Positions 10,121 to 20,325 are shown, counted from the first letter of the stretch. The stretch is DNA of 64,000 bases from Pseudomonas sp. RIT-PI-S (GCF_025642975.1 NZ_JANZKJ010000001.1:62001-126000), one strand, 5' to 3'. Notes: generated from the letters alone by a model not told the origin. A program made the numbers and translations.

Positions 10121-10591
10121 ATGCGTCAAGGTATCAAGGGATTTTCGCTCATCGAGCTGCTGATCACCGTGGCGGTCATGGTTATCGCCGTGACGGTGGT
10201 GATCCCTTCTTTCTCTGGCCTGATCGCCCGTAACCGTGCCGATGCGGATATGGCAGAGATCGCGCGGGCGTTGGGTTACGCACGGTTGGAGGCGATAAAC
10301 CGCGGTCAGCGGGTCAGGATCCTGCCGGTGCCGGGGCAGCTTTGGGCAGGCCAGCTCGAAGTGATGGTCATGAACACTAATAGCGATATCGTCCGCATGT
10401 TGCCCGCCCTTTCAGGTAGTGCCGCCCTGGGCGTGACCGCCAACAGTGCGACTCCCGCCAACATCGAATTCAACAGCCTTGGGGCGCTGGCTTCCGCCTA
10501 CCCGGTGACGTTTGCCTACACCAAAGGTAACGAAGCCCGCAGCTTGCTGGTATGCGTGAACGGCCGCGTAGCGCTGAACGGGGCGTGTTGA
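10121..10591 (+). CDS. fimU: Minor pilin FimU
   Basis: A 156-residue pseudopilin of the priming complex that starts type IV pilus assembly. The prepilin site is MRQGIKG|FSLIELLITVAV with Glu5 present, and a GspH-type domain follows (YARLEAINRGQRVRILP). The end (SLLVCVNGRVALNGAC) has a cysteine pair but no GRxR motif. ATG 10121 has AGGTGGAG six bases upstream; the in-frame GTG at 10109 lies inside that site and was rejected. Its TGA overlaps the pilV ATG by one base. Confidence 0.9.
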   Translation: MRQGIKGFSLIELLITVAVMVIAVTVVIPSFSGLIARNRADADMAEIARALGYARLEAINRGQRVRILPVPGQLWAGQLEVMVMNTNSDIVRMLPALSGSAALGVTANSATPANIEFNSLGALASAYPVTFAYTKGNEARSLLVCVNGRVALNGAC

Positions 10592-11073
10592 TGAAGCGCC
10601 AGGCCGGGATTTCTCTTGTCGAAGTGCTGGTCGCCATGCTGGTCATGACCCTGGCGTTGCTTGGAGCTGCCGCCCTCCAGCTCAACTCGCTGAAATACAC
10701 TGGCAGCGCGAACCTGCGCACTCAGGTCAGCTTTATCGCCTACGACATGATGGAGCGTATCCGCGCCAACAGCGGCGCTACCTATACTCTGCCCAACCTC
10801 AGCTCGGCGCCTTCGTCCCCAAACCTCGCCGATCCGAAGACGCAAGATCTCTACGACTTTGCACAGAACGTGAAAAACGTGTGCGGGCCTTTAGCCCAGG
10901 TGAGCATTACGCTGGTCAACTCCGTTTACACCATCACCATCGTTTGGGACGACACTCGGGTTGGCTCCATGCTTACTGCCAACAACGGTGCTGCCACTGG
11001 CTTGAATACTCAAACCTTCACACTTACCAGCCGTGTGGCCGCCCCCTCCACCGCTGCGGCGTCCACGCCATGA
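10591..11073 (+). CDS. pilV: Minor pilin PilV
   Basis: A 160-residue minor pilin that links the priming complex to PilY1. The prepilin motif is MKRQAG|ISLVEVLVAMLVM with Glu5 (here in VEV). The PilV-type signature LGAAALQLNSLKYTGSANLRT follows the helix. ATG 10591 overlaps the fimU stop, and its own stop overlaps the pilW start by 4 bases (ATGA), so translation is probably coupled throughout. Confidence 0.9.
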   Translation: MKRQAGISLVEVLVAMLVMTLALLGAAALQLNSLKYTGSANLRTQVSFIAYDMMERIRANSGATYTLPNLSSAPSSPNLADPKTQDLYDFAQNVKNVCGPLAQVSITLVNSVYTITIVWDDTRVGSMLTANNGAATGLNTQTFTLTSRVAAPSTAAASTP

Positions 11074-11804
11074 AGCGCCAGCAGCAAGGCCTCAGCCTGA
11101 TCGAATTGATGATCTCTCTCGCATTGGGGCTGATCATTGTGTTGGGCGTTACCCAAGCGTTCATCTCAGCGAAGAACACCTACCTGACCCAGAACGCCGC
11201 CTCGGCCATGCAGGAAGATGCTCGCTACCTGCTCACCCGCATGAGTCAGGAAATTCGCATGACTGGCATGTTCGGCTGCCTGGCCACTATCACGGCGCCT
11301 ACCACCAGCCCGGCGCTGTTCACTGCGGCGCAAGCCACCCCCATTTCCTGGACTGTGGATGCCACCAATGGCAACCGCTTGATGCTGGTGACGGCCGACG
11401 TTGGTTCTGCGGGCACCACGCCGACCTGGACGGTGGTATCGGACTGCCTGACCAACGCCACGGCTTATAACGGCGCCGCCCCCGCTGCAGCTGCCGCGGC
11501 CGCTGGGAACATGTCCTTCCTCCTGCGCCAGGTGTACTACTCGTTCCGTAGCAACACCATCTTCACCGGCGCGGTAGGCGCGCAACAGCCGCTGATCAGT
11601 AACGTCGGTGCCTTCGGCGTATTGTTTGGCCTCGCTTCGGACGCCACCAGTGCCTCAGTCACCAGCTATGTGGCGACCCCAACTACTGCACAAATGGAAA
11701 TGATCCGCACGATACGGTTGACCCTGACCATGACCGATCCCAACGGCCGAGTTGCGGATCAGACCTACTCAGTGGTCGCGGCCATGCGTAACCGTTTGCA
11801 ATAA
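11070..11804 (+). CDS. pilW: Minor pilin PilW
   Basis: A 244-residue minor pilin. The prepilin site is MKRQQQG|LSLIELMISLALG with Glu5. The PilW family pattern follows, with RYLLTRMSQEIRMTGMFGC near residue 55-75. A low-complexity Ala/Pro stretch lies mid-protein, and the last third contains MEMIRTIRLTLTM, which resembles GspJ. Start by ATGA overlap with pilV; pilX follows after 9-12 bases. Confidence 0.9.
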   Translation: MKRQQQGLSLIELMISLALGLIIVLGVTQAFISAKNTYLTQNAASAMQEDARYLLTRMSQEIRMTGMFGCLATITAPTTSPALFTAAQATPISWTVDATNGNRLMLVTADVGSAGTTPTWTVVSDCLTNATAYNGAAPAAAAAAAGNMSFLLRQVYYSFRSNTIFTGAVGAQQPLISNVGAFGVLFGLASDATSASVTSYVATPTTAQMEMIRTIRLTLTMTDPNGRVADQTYSVVAAMRNRLQ

Positions 11805-11816
11805 ACGAGGCGAATG

Positions 11817-12290
11817 ATGAGTCCACGTTTTACCTCGCCACCTGCCGAGCGCGGCATGGCCTTGATCGTCGCACTGGTGTTCTTGCTACTGCTTACATTG
11901 CTGGGGCTTAACTCCATGCAAAACGCCACCCTGCAGGAGAAGATGAGCAACAGCGTGCAGTTCCGTAACCAGTCGTTCCAGCTGGCCGAAGCGGCGCTGC
12001 GGGTCGGGGAGGGGGCGGTATCGGCGTCGACCTACGCTTTGGCGCTATGCGCCAACGCGGCCGCTTGCGCACCTCCAACGGACTCTTCCACCGTGCCGGC
12101 CGCAGGCAACGGCCTTTATGTAACCTGGGTGACAGCGGGGGATGGAGCGCTGTATGGAGTTCAACGCCTAGGCACCACGACTGGTGGAGTGTGGATTAGC
12201 GGCCAGTCCGCCACCCTTTATCGGATCACCGGCGTCGGCATTGTCGGCAGCGCTCGTACCGTGCTGGAGAGCATTTATGCGAAATACTGA
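11817..12290 (+). CDS. pilX: Minor pilin PilX
   Basis: A 157-residue PilX. The N-terminal segment RGMALIVALVFLLLLTLLGL is the PilX_N signature. As usual for the family it lacks Glu5, which fits a place at the very tip, as for GspK in type II secretion. Two ATGs (11814 and 11817) are adjacent; 11817 is six bases from the GAGG at 11807-11810 and is preferred. The last 14 bases overlap pilY1. Confidence 0.88.
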   Translation: MSPRFTSPPAERGMALIVALVFLLLLTLLGLNSMQNATLQEKMSNSVQFRNQSFQLAEAALRVGEGAVSASTYALALCANAAACAPPTDSSTVPAAGNGLYVTWVTAGDGALYGVQRLGTTTGGVWISGQSATLYRITGVGIVGSARTVLESIYAKY

Positions 12291-15200
12291 TTGGCGCGCT
12301 TGGTTACAACGCGGCCGTTCCATGCTCGTTGGCGCGTTGCTAGGACTCTACCTATGTTCACCGGCGTATGCAGCCTTCACACCCTCCAGCGCGCCATTGC
12401 TCAGCTCGGCGGCGGTCACGCCAAACGTCATGTTGCTGGTGGATAACTCGGGCAGCATGAACAACCTGATCCGCTCCACGGCCTTCGACCAGACGGTAAC
12501 CCGGGCCCCGCTTTATATCTGCGCTCGGGACGATAACTGCAACACCATTTCCCTTCAGGACATGGATAACGAAAACCTGCTGTTGTCCAGCCTATACAAA
12601 GGTGGGTGCAGCACGGGGTATTACGGCTTCTATCGCTACACCAGCAGTAACTCAGGCTCGAGGGTCTGCCTTAAATTGCCAGACCCTGTGGGAAGCGAAG
12701 GTACCCGTTATTCCACGCGTTACCTGTCTTACCTGATTTCCCTGTTATCCACGCTGATCACAACCAAAGACTATACCGACGGCAGCATTCCCACGGATTA
12801 CCGGGTAAACGTCGCACGCACAGTGTCCTCGGCGCTTGTGACCGCCAACCGCAGCCTGCGCATGGGCCTGGCGACCTTCAATGCGCCGAGCGGCTCGGAT
12901 CGCGGCCCGGGCGGGTATATCTCGCGGGCCATTGCCGACCTCCAAGCCACTACTAACACCACCTCAGCCCAGGCCACCACCAACTACAACAATCTGCTGA
13001 CCTCCATCGGAGCATTAAAGGCCGAAGCCAACACGCCGCTGGCCGAGACCTATTACGAAATCACGCGTTATTTCCGGGGCCTGGCGCCGTATTACAACAG
13101 CTCGCCGTCGACGTATACGAGCCCAATTCAATATCGCTGCCAGCGCAACTTCGGTGTAGTGATCACTGATGGCCTGCCGACCTACGATCGTACTTTCCCC
13201 AGCAACGACCCCGCGATCACCAGCAGCAATACGCTGCCGAATTGGGACAATAAAAATAACGATGGGGACGACCTTAACGGTGATGGTGAGGGCGACACGC
13301 TTTATCTGGACGATATAGCCAAGTTCGCCTACGACATCGATATGCGCACCACCGGGACGGACGCGGCGGGCAAAAGCTGGAACGATTCGAACTTCCAGCA
13401 AAATCTGTATACCTACACAGTCGGTTTTACCGCTGCCAACCAGATGCTCTCAGACACTGCGACCTATGGGCATGGCCGGTACTACCAAGCCACGGACAGC
13501 GCCACCTTGACCACGGCGCTGACTCAGGCGCTGAACGAAATCAGCTCCCAGGCAGGTTCTGGGGGCGGTGGTACTACTGCGTCTTCCACAACCTATAACG
13601 CCAACTATTACTACAACAGCCAGTACGACCCAGCAGATTGGAGCGGAACAGTCCAGGCGTTTGCCTTCGCCAGCGATGGAACCCTGGCCACTACGCCTAC
13701 TTGGACCACCGATACCAAGATGAAGGTGGGCTCGGCTGACGGCACCTTCCAGTCTTGGGATACCAGTGGCAACAAAGTCATAACCCTGGCTTACCAGAAT
13801 TTCTCTACCGCACAGAAAACCGTCCTCACCAATAGCCTGGCGAACTTGAGTACCCGCAACACCACTGGCGTTCTGCTGACAGGTAGCGACCTCATCGAAT
13901 GGCTCAAAGGCACCAACCCAACGGGCTTGAAAACCCGCACAAAGTTGCTCGGCGACGTAATTGATTCGCCAGTGGTGCTTGCATCCGCCACCACGCAGAC
14001 GGCATCTGACCTAACCGGCGACACCAGCTACAGCACTTACTTGAACACCAAGGCAAGCAACATGATCAATAGCATCCTGGTCAACGCCAACGATGGGTTG
14101 ACCAATGTGATCAAGGCCACTGACGGCTCCCGCCGCTATGCCTATCTGCCTTCTACCACCCTGCCCAGTCTGTCCATCGTAGAAGACCCCACTTATATAA
14201 ACGGGACCACCCACAAGTTTCTCAATGACGGGCCGCTCGCGGTATTCGATTCGCAGATCAACGGCGCATGGAAAACCATTGCCTTCGGCGGAACCGGTGC
14301 CGCGGCCAAGGCGTTCTATGCCATTCAGCTGTTCGATGCCACGCCGAGTAATACCGTCCAAGCCCTATGGGAAATCCGCGCGCCGGACACAGCTAGCACC
14401 AGCAATAGCTTCAACGACCTGGGCTATGCCTACGCCAAGCCTGAAGTGGCGCGTTTGCCGGACGGCACTTGGGCAGCCTTCATCGGCAACGGCTACGGTA
14501 GCAACAGTGGCGTCGCTGCGTTGTATGTGGTGAACATAGCGGACGGTTCGTTGATCAAGAAAATCGTGATAGACAGCACCGAGACCGACAACGGCTTATC
14601 CGCCGTCAAACTCGTGGTCAACGCTTCCAACGTGGTGCAAGCAGCCTATGGGGGCGATCTTAAGGGCCGTCTGTGGAAATTTGACCTGAGCGGCACCTCT
14701 ACTTCTAACTGGGGCCTGGCGTTTTCCGGCAGGCCGCTGTTCACCACTCCCGGTGGTGCGGCCCAGCCGATCACCGCGCAGCCCTTGGTGACCGCCAATG
14801 CCACCAGCGGCTACATGGTGTATTTCGGCACAGGGAAATTCCTGGAAACCACCGACAAGACGTCCACGACGACACAGGCATTCTATGCCGTATGGGACGC
14901 CGCCGGCGGGGCAGGTAACTTCTCTCAAAGCAACTTGCAGGCGCAGTCCATTACCGGTGCTTTCACCGCTTCGGGTAACAGCTACCTGACCGTGTCGCAG
15001 AACGCTGTGGACTACACCTCCAAAAAAGGTTGGTATTTACCGCTTACCTACAACAACACCCTGGTGGGCGAGCGGGTGATCTATCAGGCCGCCTATACCC
15101 GCGGCAGGATCGTTTTCACTACTGCCGGTGTCGATACTTCAGACCCCTGCTCAAGCCAGGGCTTCGGGCGCTTGATCGAGCTGGATGCGACCACCGGCAA

Positions 15201-15459
15201 CATGTTGACCTACCCGGTGATCGACACCAACGGCGACGGCGTGGTGAACAGCAGTGATTTGCTATCGGCTGGCATGACTTACAACAGCATCCCCACGTTG
15301 AATGGCATCGTCAGCGACGATTCCAGCACCACTAGCACCACGACCTCCGGCACGGACACCAAGGTTGTTCAGAAGTCGGATAAAACCACTATTTCTGTCA
15401 AAGAGGCCGGCGGGCGTGGCACCGGATCCAGGCGGATCATGTGGCGACAAGTACAGTAG
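12277..15459 (+). CDS. pilY1: Type IV pilus tip adhesin/biogenesis protein PilY1
   Basis: A 1060-residue secreted tip protein that primes pilus assembly and senses surfaces. It has a signal peptide ending near residue 33 (LCSPAYAAF), then a von Willebrand A-type domain with an intact MIDAS start DNSGSMNN (about 56-62) and an Asp/Asn-rich loop at about 324-340. The C-terminal part is the PilY1 beta-propeller, with an EF-hand-like calcium loop [12 protein letters not shown] (about 983-994) and the family-typical end RRIMWRQVQ. No RGD motif was seen. ATG 12277 has GGAGA upstream and fits the signal peptide; a longer frame from 12184 lies inside pilX. No pilY2 intervenes before pilE. Confidence 0.93.
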   Translation: MRNTDWRAWLQRGRSMLVGALLGLYLCSPAYAAFTPSSAPLLSSAAVTPNVMLLVDNSGSMNNLIRSTAFDQTVTRAPLYICARDDNCNTISLQDMDNENLLLSSLYKGGCSTGYYGFYRYTSSNSGSRVCLKLPDPVGSEGTRYSTRYLSYLISLLSTLITTKDYTDGSIPTDYRVNVARTVSSALVTANRSLRMGLATFNAPSGSDRGPGGYISRAIADLQATTNTTSAQATTNYNNLLTSIGALKAEANTPLAETYYEITRYFRGLAPYYNSSPSTYTSPIQYRCQRNFGVVITDGLPTYDRTFPSNDPAITSSNTLPNWDNKNNDGDDLNGDGEGDTLYLDDIAKFAYDIDMRTTGTDAAGKSWNDSNFQQNLYTYTVGFTAANQMLSDTATYGHGRYYQATDSATLTTALTQALNEISSQAGSGGGGTTASSTTYNANYYYNSQYDPADWSGTVQAFAFASDGTLATTPTWTTDTKMKVGSADGTFQSWDTSGNKVITLAYQNFSTAQKTVLTNSLANLSTRNTTGVLLTGSDLIEWLKGTNPTGLKTRTKLLGDVIDSPVVLASATTQTASDLTGDTSYSTYLNTKASNMINSILVNANDGLTNVIKATDGSRRYAYLPSTTLPSLSIVEDPTYINGTTHKFLNDGPLAVFDSQINGAWKTIAFGGTGAAAKAFYAIQLFDATPSNTVQALWEIRAPDTASTSNSFNDLGYAYAKPEVARLPDGTWAAFIGNGYGSNSGVAALYVVNIADGSLIKKIVIDSTETDNGLSAVKLVVNASNVVQAAYGGDLKGRLWKFDLSGTSTSNWGLAFSGRPLFTTPGGAAQPITAQPLVTANATSGYMVYFGTGKFLETTDKTSTTTQAFYAVWDAAGGAGNFSQSNLQAQSITGAFTASGNSYLTVSQNAVDYTSKKGWYLPLTYNNTLVGERVIYQAAYTRGRIVFTTAGVDTSDPCSSQGFGRLIELDATTGNMLTYPVIDTNGDGVVNSSDLLSAGMTYNSIPTLNGIVSDDSSTTSTTTSGTDTKVVQKSDKTTISVKEAGGRGTGSRRIMWRQVQ

Positions 15460-15467
15460 AGGACGCT

Positions 15468-15887
15468 ATGAACAAGTCATCCAAGGGTTTCAGCCTGATG
15501 GAGCTCATGATCGCGGTCGCCATAGTCGGGATACTGTCCGCGATCGCGTACCCCAGCTACATGAACTATGTGCGCAAAAGTCATCGGGCGGAGATTGCGC
15601 AGTTGCTGGTGGAGGCAGCGCAGAATATGGAGCGCTATTATTCGCGGTCAGGAGGCGTGTATACCGCGAAGAGCGGCGTAACCGAGCCGAATATTCCGAC
15701 TGGGAACGCCTGGTACAACTTGGTGCTTGCCCGCCAAGACCAGACCTTCACTATCACCGCTACCCCAGTGAACAACACCCTAATGGCCAACGATGTATGC
15801 GGCAGCTTCATCATCAATAACACCGGCCAGCGCACAAATTCCACTCTCCCCGCCGGGACCACCACCGCGTTCTGCTGGGGCCGCTAA
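15468..15887 (+). CDS. pilE: Minor pilin PilE
   Basis: A 139-residue type IV pilin-like protein. The leader is MNKSSKG, then the mature [14 protein letters not shown] with Glu5. The ComP/PilE pattern follows: [20 protein letters not shown], then a cysteine pair (DVCGSF, AFCWGR) near the C-terminus. AGAGGA lies just before the ATG. It is the last gene of the fimU-pilVWXY1E operon; thiO starts 21 bases on. Confidence 0.9.
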   Translation: MNKSSKGFSLMELMIAVAIVGILSAIAYPSYMNYVRKSHRAEIAQLLVEAAQNMERYYSRSGGVYTAKSGVTEPNIPTGNAWYNLVLARQDQTFTITATPVNNTLMANDVCGSFIINNTGQRTNSTLPAGTTTAFCWGR

Positions 15888-15908
15888 GCCGTATCATCCG
15901 GAAACCTC

Positions 15909-17003
15909 ATGAGCAAACCAGAACACGCCATCGTGGTCGGCGCCGGCGTCATCGGCCTGTTGACCACGCTTAACCTTGCCTCGGCCGGAATAAAGGTCAC
16001 CCTGATCGACCGCCAGCAAGCCGGCAAGGAAGCGTCCTGGGCGGGCGGTGGTATCGTCTCGCCGCTGTACCCGTGGCGCTACAGCCCTGCGGTCACTGCT
16101 TTGGCGCACTGGTCCCAGGATTTCTATCCCCAACTGGGCGACCATCTATTCGGCCGCACAGGGATTGACCCGCAGGTTCACGTGACCGGCCTTTATTGGC
16201 TGGACCTAGATGACGAGGCACGAGCGCTGACCTGGGCGAATGAGCAGTCCCGGCCACTGAGCAAGGTCGCGATCAATGAGGTTTACCGAAAGGTTCCGGT
16301 GCTTGGGCCGGGCTTTGCCGAGGCGGTGTACATGGCCAACGTGGCCAATGTGCGCAACCCTCGCCTGGTGAAGGCCCTGCGCGCCGCGTTGGAAGCAACA
16401 CCCGGTGTGCAGTTGCTCGAACACTGTGCGGTACAGGGGTTTGTGCAGCACCAGGCCCGAGTGTGCGGTGTGCGCACCGAGGCCGGGGAAATCCTCGGTG
16501 ATGAGGTGGTGCTGACAGCCGGAGCCTGGAGCGGCGAGCTTCTGGCCACGCTCGGGCTAGCGTTGCCGGTTGAGCCGGTAAAAGGGCAGATGATTCTGTT
16601 CAAATGCAGCGAGGACTTCCTCCCCGCCATGGTGCTGGCCCGCACCCGCTACGCCATTCCTCGCCGCGACGGGCATATCTTGGTGGGCAGTACGCTGGAG
16701 CATGCGGGCTTCGATAAAACGCCTACCGAAGATGCGCTCGCCAGCCTGCGCGCTTCGGCGCAAGACCTCCTGCCAGCGCTCAGAGAAGCGCAGGTCATCG
16801 CCCATTGGGCCGGGCTGCGCCCTGGCTCGCCGGAGGGCATTCCCTTTATCGGGCCGGTGCACAGCCATCCGGGGCTGTGGCTCAACTGTGGGCACTACCG
16901 TAATGGATTGGTGCTGGCGCCTGCATCGTGCCAGTTGCTGGCTGATCTGATGCTGGGTAGGGCGCCTATCGTCGAGCCGGCGCCTTACGCCCCGCCTTTT
17001 TGA
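15909..17003 (+). CDS. thiO: Glycine oxidase ThiO
   Basis: FAD-dependent oxidase giving the iminoglycine used in thiazole (thiamine) synthesis. It has 364 residues with an N-terminal Rossmann motif VVGAGVIGLLTTLNLASAG, the DAO-family segment KEASWAGGGIVSPLYPWRY, and the C-terminal FAD-contacting GHYRNGLVLAPAS. It lies just downstream of pilE and converges with pilR, as in other pseudomonads. There is no thiamine riboswitch in front, so it is probably read from the pilin operon or a weak local promoter. Confidence 0.93.
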   Translation: MSKPEHAIVVGAGVIGLLTTLNLASAGIKVTLIDRQQAGKEASWAGGGIVSPLYPWRYSPAVTALAHWSQDFYPQLGDHLFGRTGIDPQVHVTGLYWLDLDDEARALTWANEQSRPLSKVAINEVYRKVPVLGPGFAEAVYMANVANVRNPRLVKALRAALEATPGVQLLEHCAVQGFVQHQARVCGVRTEAGEILGDEVVLTAGAWSGELLATLGLALPVEPVKGQMILFKCSEDFLPAMVLARTRYAIPRRDGHILVGSTLEHAGFDKTPTEDALASLRASAQDLLPALREAQVIAHWAGLRPGSPEGIPFIGPVHSHPGLWLNCGHYRNGLVLAPASCQLLADLMLGRAPIVEPAPYAPPF

Positions 17004-17045
17004 TTGCGGTTACGCTAGAGGTCCTGTTCGCCAGCTCGCTGGCGC

Positions 17046-18386
17046 TTACTCCAGCCCCAGCTTCTTCAACCGATAACGCATGGAGCGGAACGACATGTTC
17101 AGCCGCTGGGCTGCGGCGGTGCGGTTCCAGCGGGTTTCTTCCAAGGCCTGGAGAATCAGCGTGCGCTCGATGTTTTCCAGGTAATCCTCGAGGTTGTCCA
17201 CCTGCGCCAGGTCGTGATCGCTAGCCTCGCGGCACGCGGGGGTGTCTGCCAACCGTAGGTCGGCGGCATGAATGGTGTCGTTTTCGCAGAGGGTGTACGC
17301 CCGCTCAAGCATGTTTTCCAGTTCCCGCACGTTACCGGGGAAGCGGTAGTGGCGCAGGGTGGCCTGGGCGTCGGCAGAGAGGGTCGCGGGCGGGAGCCCT
17401 GCGCTGGCGGCCAAGCGTTTGAGCACGCTTTGGGCGATAGCGTCGATGTCTTCGCGGCGTTCACGCAGCGGCGGCACGTGCAACTCGATGACGTTCAGCC
17501 GGTAGTAAAGGTCCTGGCGGAAGCGCCCGGCCTGGACCTCCAGGGCCAGGTCCTTGTGGGTCGCGCACAGTATGCGCACATCCACCACCACTTCACTTTG
17601 CCCGCCTACGCTACGAATCGCCTTTTCCTGGATCGCACGCAGCAGCTTGACCTGCATGCCCAGCGGCAGGTCCGCTACTTCGTCGAGGAACAGCGTGCCG
17701 CCTTCTGCCGCCTGGAACAGCCCCGGCTTGTCTTCCATCGCGCCGCTGAAGCTGCCCTTGCGGTGCCCGAAGAATTCGCTCTCCATCAATTCGGTGGGGA
17801 TGGCGCCGCAGTTCACCGGAACGAATGGCCGCTCGCTGCGGGGGCCTTGATCGTGAATCTGGCGGGCTACCAACTCTTTGCCCGTGCCTGATTCGCCGCT
17901 GATATACACCGGCGCCTGGCTGCGGGCCAGGCGGCTGATCTGCTTGCGCAGGGCCTGCATCGGCGGCGAATCACCGATCAGGCGATCGTCGCTGCTTATC
18001 GGCTCGTTGGTGCGGGTACCCAGGCGCAGGGCGGTGGCTACCAGCTCGCGCAGGCGCGGCAAATCCACGGGTTTGGTCAGGAAGTCAAAGGCTCCAGCCT
18101 TGAGCGCATTGATGGCCGTTTCCACGTTACCGTAGGCAGTGATCATCGCCACAGGGACATTAGGATGGCGCTGCTGGATGTGCTGAACCAGATCCAGGCC
18201 GGTACCGTCCGGTAGGCGCATGTCTGTGAGGCATAGTTCGAACGGCTCACGGGCCAACCAGTCTCGCGCTTCCTTGAGGTTGCGAGCGCCGCGCGTGTCC
18301 AACTTCATCCGGCCGAGGGTGATTTCGAGCAGCTCCCGGATGTCCGGTTCGTCGTCGACGATAAGGATTTTCTGCCGTGGGGTCAT
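17046..18386 (-). CDS. pilR: sigma54-dependent response regulator PilR
   Basis: NtrC-family activator of pilA transcription. Of 446 residues, the receiver domain comes first (phospho-acceptor Asp55 in LTDMRLPD), then the AAA+ domain with Walker A GESGTGKE (164-171), the sigma54 loop, and a C-terminal Fis-type helix-turn-helix (TRWNRTAAAQRL...SMRYRLKKLG). The sigma54-contact loop reads GSFSGA (211-216) rather than canonical GAFTGA. ATG 18386 (MTPRQKILIVDDE) is preferred over the upstream frame, which runs into pilS. It lies two bases downstream of pilS, and a matching sigma54 promoter is present before pilA at 50567. Confidence 0.95.
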   Translation of the reverse strand: MTPRQKILIVDDEPDIRELLEITLGRMKLDTRGARNLKEARDWLAREPFELCLTDMRLPDGTGLDLVQHIQQRHPNVPVAMITAYGNVETAINALKAGAFDFLTKPVDLPRLRELVATALRLGTRTNEPISSDDRLIGDSPPMQALRKQISRLARSQAPVYISGESGTGKELVARQIHDQGPRSERPFVPVNCGAIPTELMESEFFGHRKGSFSGAMEDKPGLFQAAEGGTLFLDEVADLPLGMQVKLLRAIQEKAIRSVGGQSEVVVDVRILCATHKDLALEVQAGRFRQDLYYRLNVIELHVPPLRERREDIDAIAQSVLKRLAASAGLPPATLSADAQATLRHYRFPGNVRELENMLERAYTLCENDTIHAADLRLADTPACREASDHDLAQVDNLEDYLENIERTLILQALEETRWNRTAAAQRLNMSFRSMRYRLKKLGLE

Positions 18387-18388
18387 GG

Positions 18389-19981
18389 TCAGGCCTGCCT
18401 TTGGGCGTGGGCGAAGGTAATGCGCATGCAGCTTCCACCTCGCGTGCCTGGCCGATAGTCCAGGTGAGCGCGGTTGCCTTCGCACAGCTCCCGTGAAATA
18501 TACAGACCCAGCCCCGTACCTTTGGTTTCGGTGGTGAAAAAGGGCTCGAAGATATGCTGGAGCTTTTCCGGAGCGATACCGGGGCCGTCATCGATCACAT
18601 CCAACACTGGCAGGCCAGTGGCGGGCTCCAGCGCCAGCTTCAGCCACACCTGGGCTTGGGTGTGGTTCAGGCCGCTGTAGCGCAGGCCGTTTTGCACAAG
18701 GTTGGTCACCACCTGGGTTAGATGGTGAGGGTCCATGCGGGTCTCGATCGGCCCGTCCGCAACTTTTGCATGCAGGCGGTGATGGCTGGGCGCGGTGGCC
18801 TTGAACTCCTCCACGAATGCCAGCAACCAGGTTTTCAGGTCGAGCATCTGCGGCTGCGCGGGGCGTCGCCGGGACAGCTGCAGCACGTTCTCGATGACCA
18901 GGTTCATGCGCTTGGACTGGTCCAGGATGATCTGCACCAGGCGTCGATCCGGGTCGTTCAGCGCCTCGGATTCCTGCAATAGCTGGCCGGCATGGCTGAT
19001 CGCGCCCAACGGGTTGCGCACTTCATGGGCAATGCCCGCGGTCAGCCGGCCCAAGGCGGCCAGCTTGAGTTGCTGCGCCTGTTGGGCGATCTGCGAAAGG
19101 TCCTCGAGAAACACCAGGGTTTGCTGGCCAGCGGTGCGGCTCAGGCCGATGAAGCTCACTTGCACCGGCGGGCCATCAGCCCTGAGCTTGATGCTGTTGA
19201 CCCGCAGCGCTGGGTTCACCTGCCACTGCAGCAGGCGCTCGACCAGGTCTGGTGCGTGCACGCTGACCGGCTGGCCGCTGAATATCGGCCGGCCGAACAG
19301 GGCCAGGGCGCTCTGGTTCACGAGTTGCACCCGGTGCAGTGCATCCAGCACCAATATGCCGGTGCGCATGCGCTGGAGGATGAGGGCATTGAGCTCTTCC
19401 AGGTTGGTGACGTCACTGGCGCGTTGCTCTGCCAGGTTTTCGCTGGTACGCAGCAAATGGCTCAACCCTTGGACGATCAACGCCACGGCAAAGCACAGCA
19501 CGCCCAGCGAACCGGCTTGCACGTAGTCGTTGGCGGCGGCCCCGCGGGTAAAGCTCAGGTAGAAGGTAAGGTAGATGATGCCAATGGATGCCAGCGCGGC
19601 GATCAACAAGCCGAGGCGCCCACGTAGCAACAGGTTGCTCATCGCCACTGAGGCGATCATCAGGTTGCCGATGCCGCTGGCGGTGCCGCCGCCGGCATAA
19701 AACAGCCCGGCCAGCAAAATGATGTCTGCGGCAGACAGGCTGAACACCTTCGCTGACCGGTTTGCATTACCGAACGTCAGGGCTACCAGCAGGTTGAACA
19801 GCAGGTACAACCAGCTGCCGAGGCGAAACAGCTGCCCATCGGCCAACTCCAGCAGGCGATTGTCCATGTCGCTGGAGATCAGCAATACGAGGCTGATGCC
19901 GATGACCAAACGATACAGGTGGTACAGCCGCAGCATCCGCCGCGCTTGTGCCCTGCTGCTGGGGGGCGCCTCAGTGGTCAC
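18389..19981 (-). CDS. pilS: Sensor histidine kinase PilS
   Basis: Membrane kinase that controls PilR and monitors pilin in the inner membrane. About 530 residues: six hydrophobic segments in the first ~190 residues, a PAS region (MRTGILVLDALHRVQLVNQSA), the H-box GIAHEVRNPLGAISH, and N, G1 and G2 boxes (NLVQNGLRYSG, DVIDDGPGI, GTGLGLYISREL). The GTG at 19981 gives a natural N-terminus (TTEAPPSSRAQARRMLRLYHLYRL), but its ribosome site is weak; ATG 19936 is an alternative and an open frame reaches 20032. The gene overlaps the small upstream gene. Confidence 0.93.
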   Translation of the reverse strand: MTTEAPPSSRAQARRMLRLYHLYRLVIGISLVLLISSDMDNRLLELADGQLFRLGSWLYLLFNLLVALTFGNANRSAKVFSLSAADIILLAGLFYAGGGTASGIGNLMIASVAMSNLLLRGRLGLLIAALASIGIIYLTFYLSFTRGAAANDYVQAGSLGVLCFAVALIVQGLSHLLRTSENLAEQRASDVTNLEELNALILQRMRTGILVLDALHRVQLVNQSALALFGRPIFSGQPVSVHAPDLVERLLQWQVNPALRVNSIKLRADGPPVQVSFIGLSRTAGQQTLVFLEDLSQIAQQAQQLKLAALGRLTAGIAHEVRNPLGAISHAGQLLQESEALNDPDRRLVQIILDQSKRMNLVIENVLQLSRRRPAQPQMLDLKTWLLAFVEEFKATAPSHHRLHAKVADGPIETRMDPHHLTQVVTNLVQNGLRYSGLNHTQAQVWLKLALEPATGLPVLDVIDDGPGIAPEKLQHIFEPFFTTETKGTGLGLYISRELCEGNRAHLDYRPGTRGGSCMRITFAHAQRQA

Positions 19982-20201
19982 GCGGGGCCGGCCCTTGCTC
20001 CAGGTGCGCTCGGCTGCAATACCAGTTAGCACCGCCGGCCAGCGCGCGGTCGCCGGGCAGGTGAACGCCGCAATGTGCGCACCGCACCATGGGCAAGGTG
20101 TCGCCGGTGGCGCGCGGCGGTTGTGCCTTGGGAGCCTTGAAGCTGCGCCACAACCATACGGCCAGGGCGATAATGGCGATCCAGAAGAGCAGGCGAATCA
20201 T
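19971..20201 (-). CDS. Small membrane-anchored zinc-ribbon-like protein (PP0384 type)
   Basis: A 76-residue protein conserved next to pilS in pseudomonads; function unknown. One N-terminal membrane segment (MIRLLFWIAIIALAVWLW) is followed by a Pro-rich linker and a cytoplasmic motif MVRCAHCGVHLPGDRAL...YCSRAHL, whose cysteines and histidines could bind one zinc. The open frame extends to 20315, but ATG 20201 fits the membrane segment. It overlaps the start of pilS by about 11 bases, so it is probably cotranscribed. Confidence 0.78.
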   Translation of the reverse strand: MIRLLFWIAIIALAVWLWRSFKAPKAQPPRATGDTLPMVRCAHCGVHLPGDRALAGGANWYCSRAHLEQGPAPRDH

Positions 20202-20325
20202 GGCGGAAGGGCTTTTCGCAGGAAGGGAGCGCGCAGTGTAGCCAAGGGGAGCGGGGGAGGGCCAGCGTCGCCGGCGGCGCACAGCGATCGAGCCTGGCGA
20301 GGGCCCGACCGCCATGCAGGCAGGG

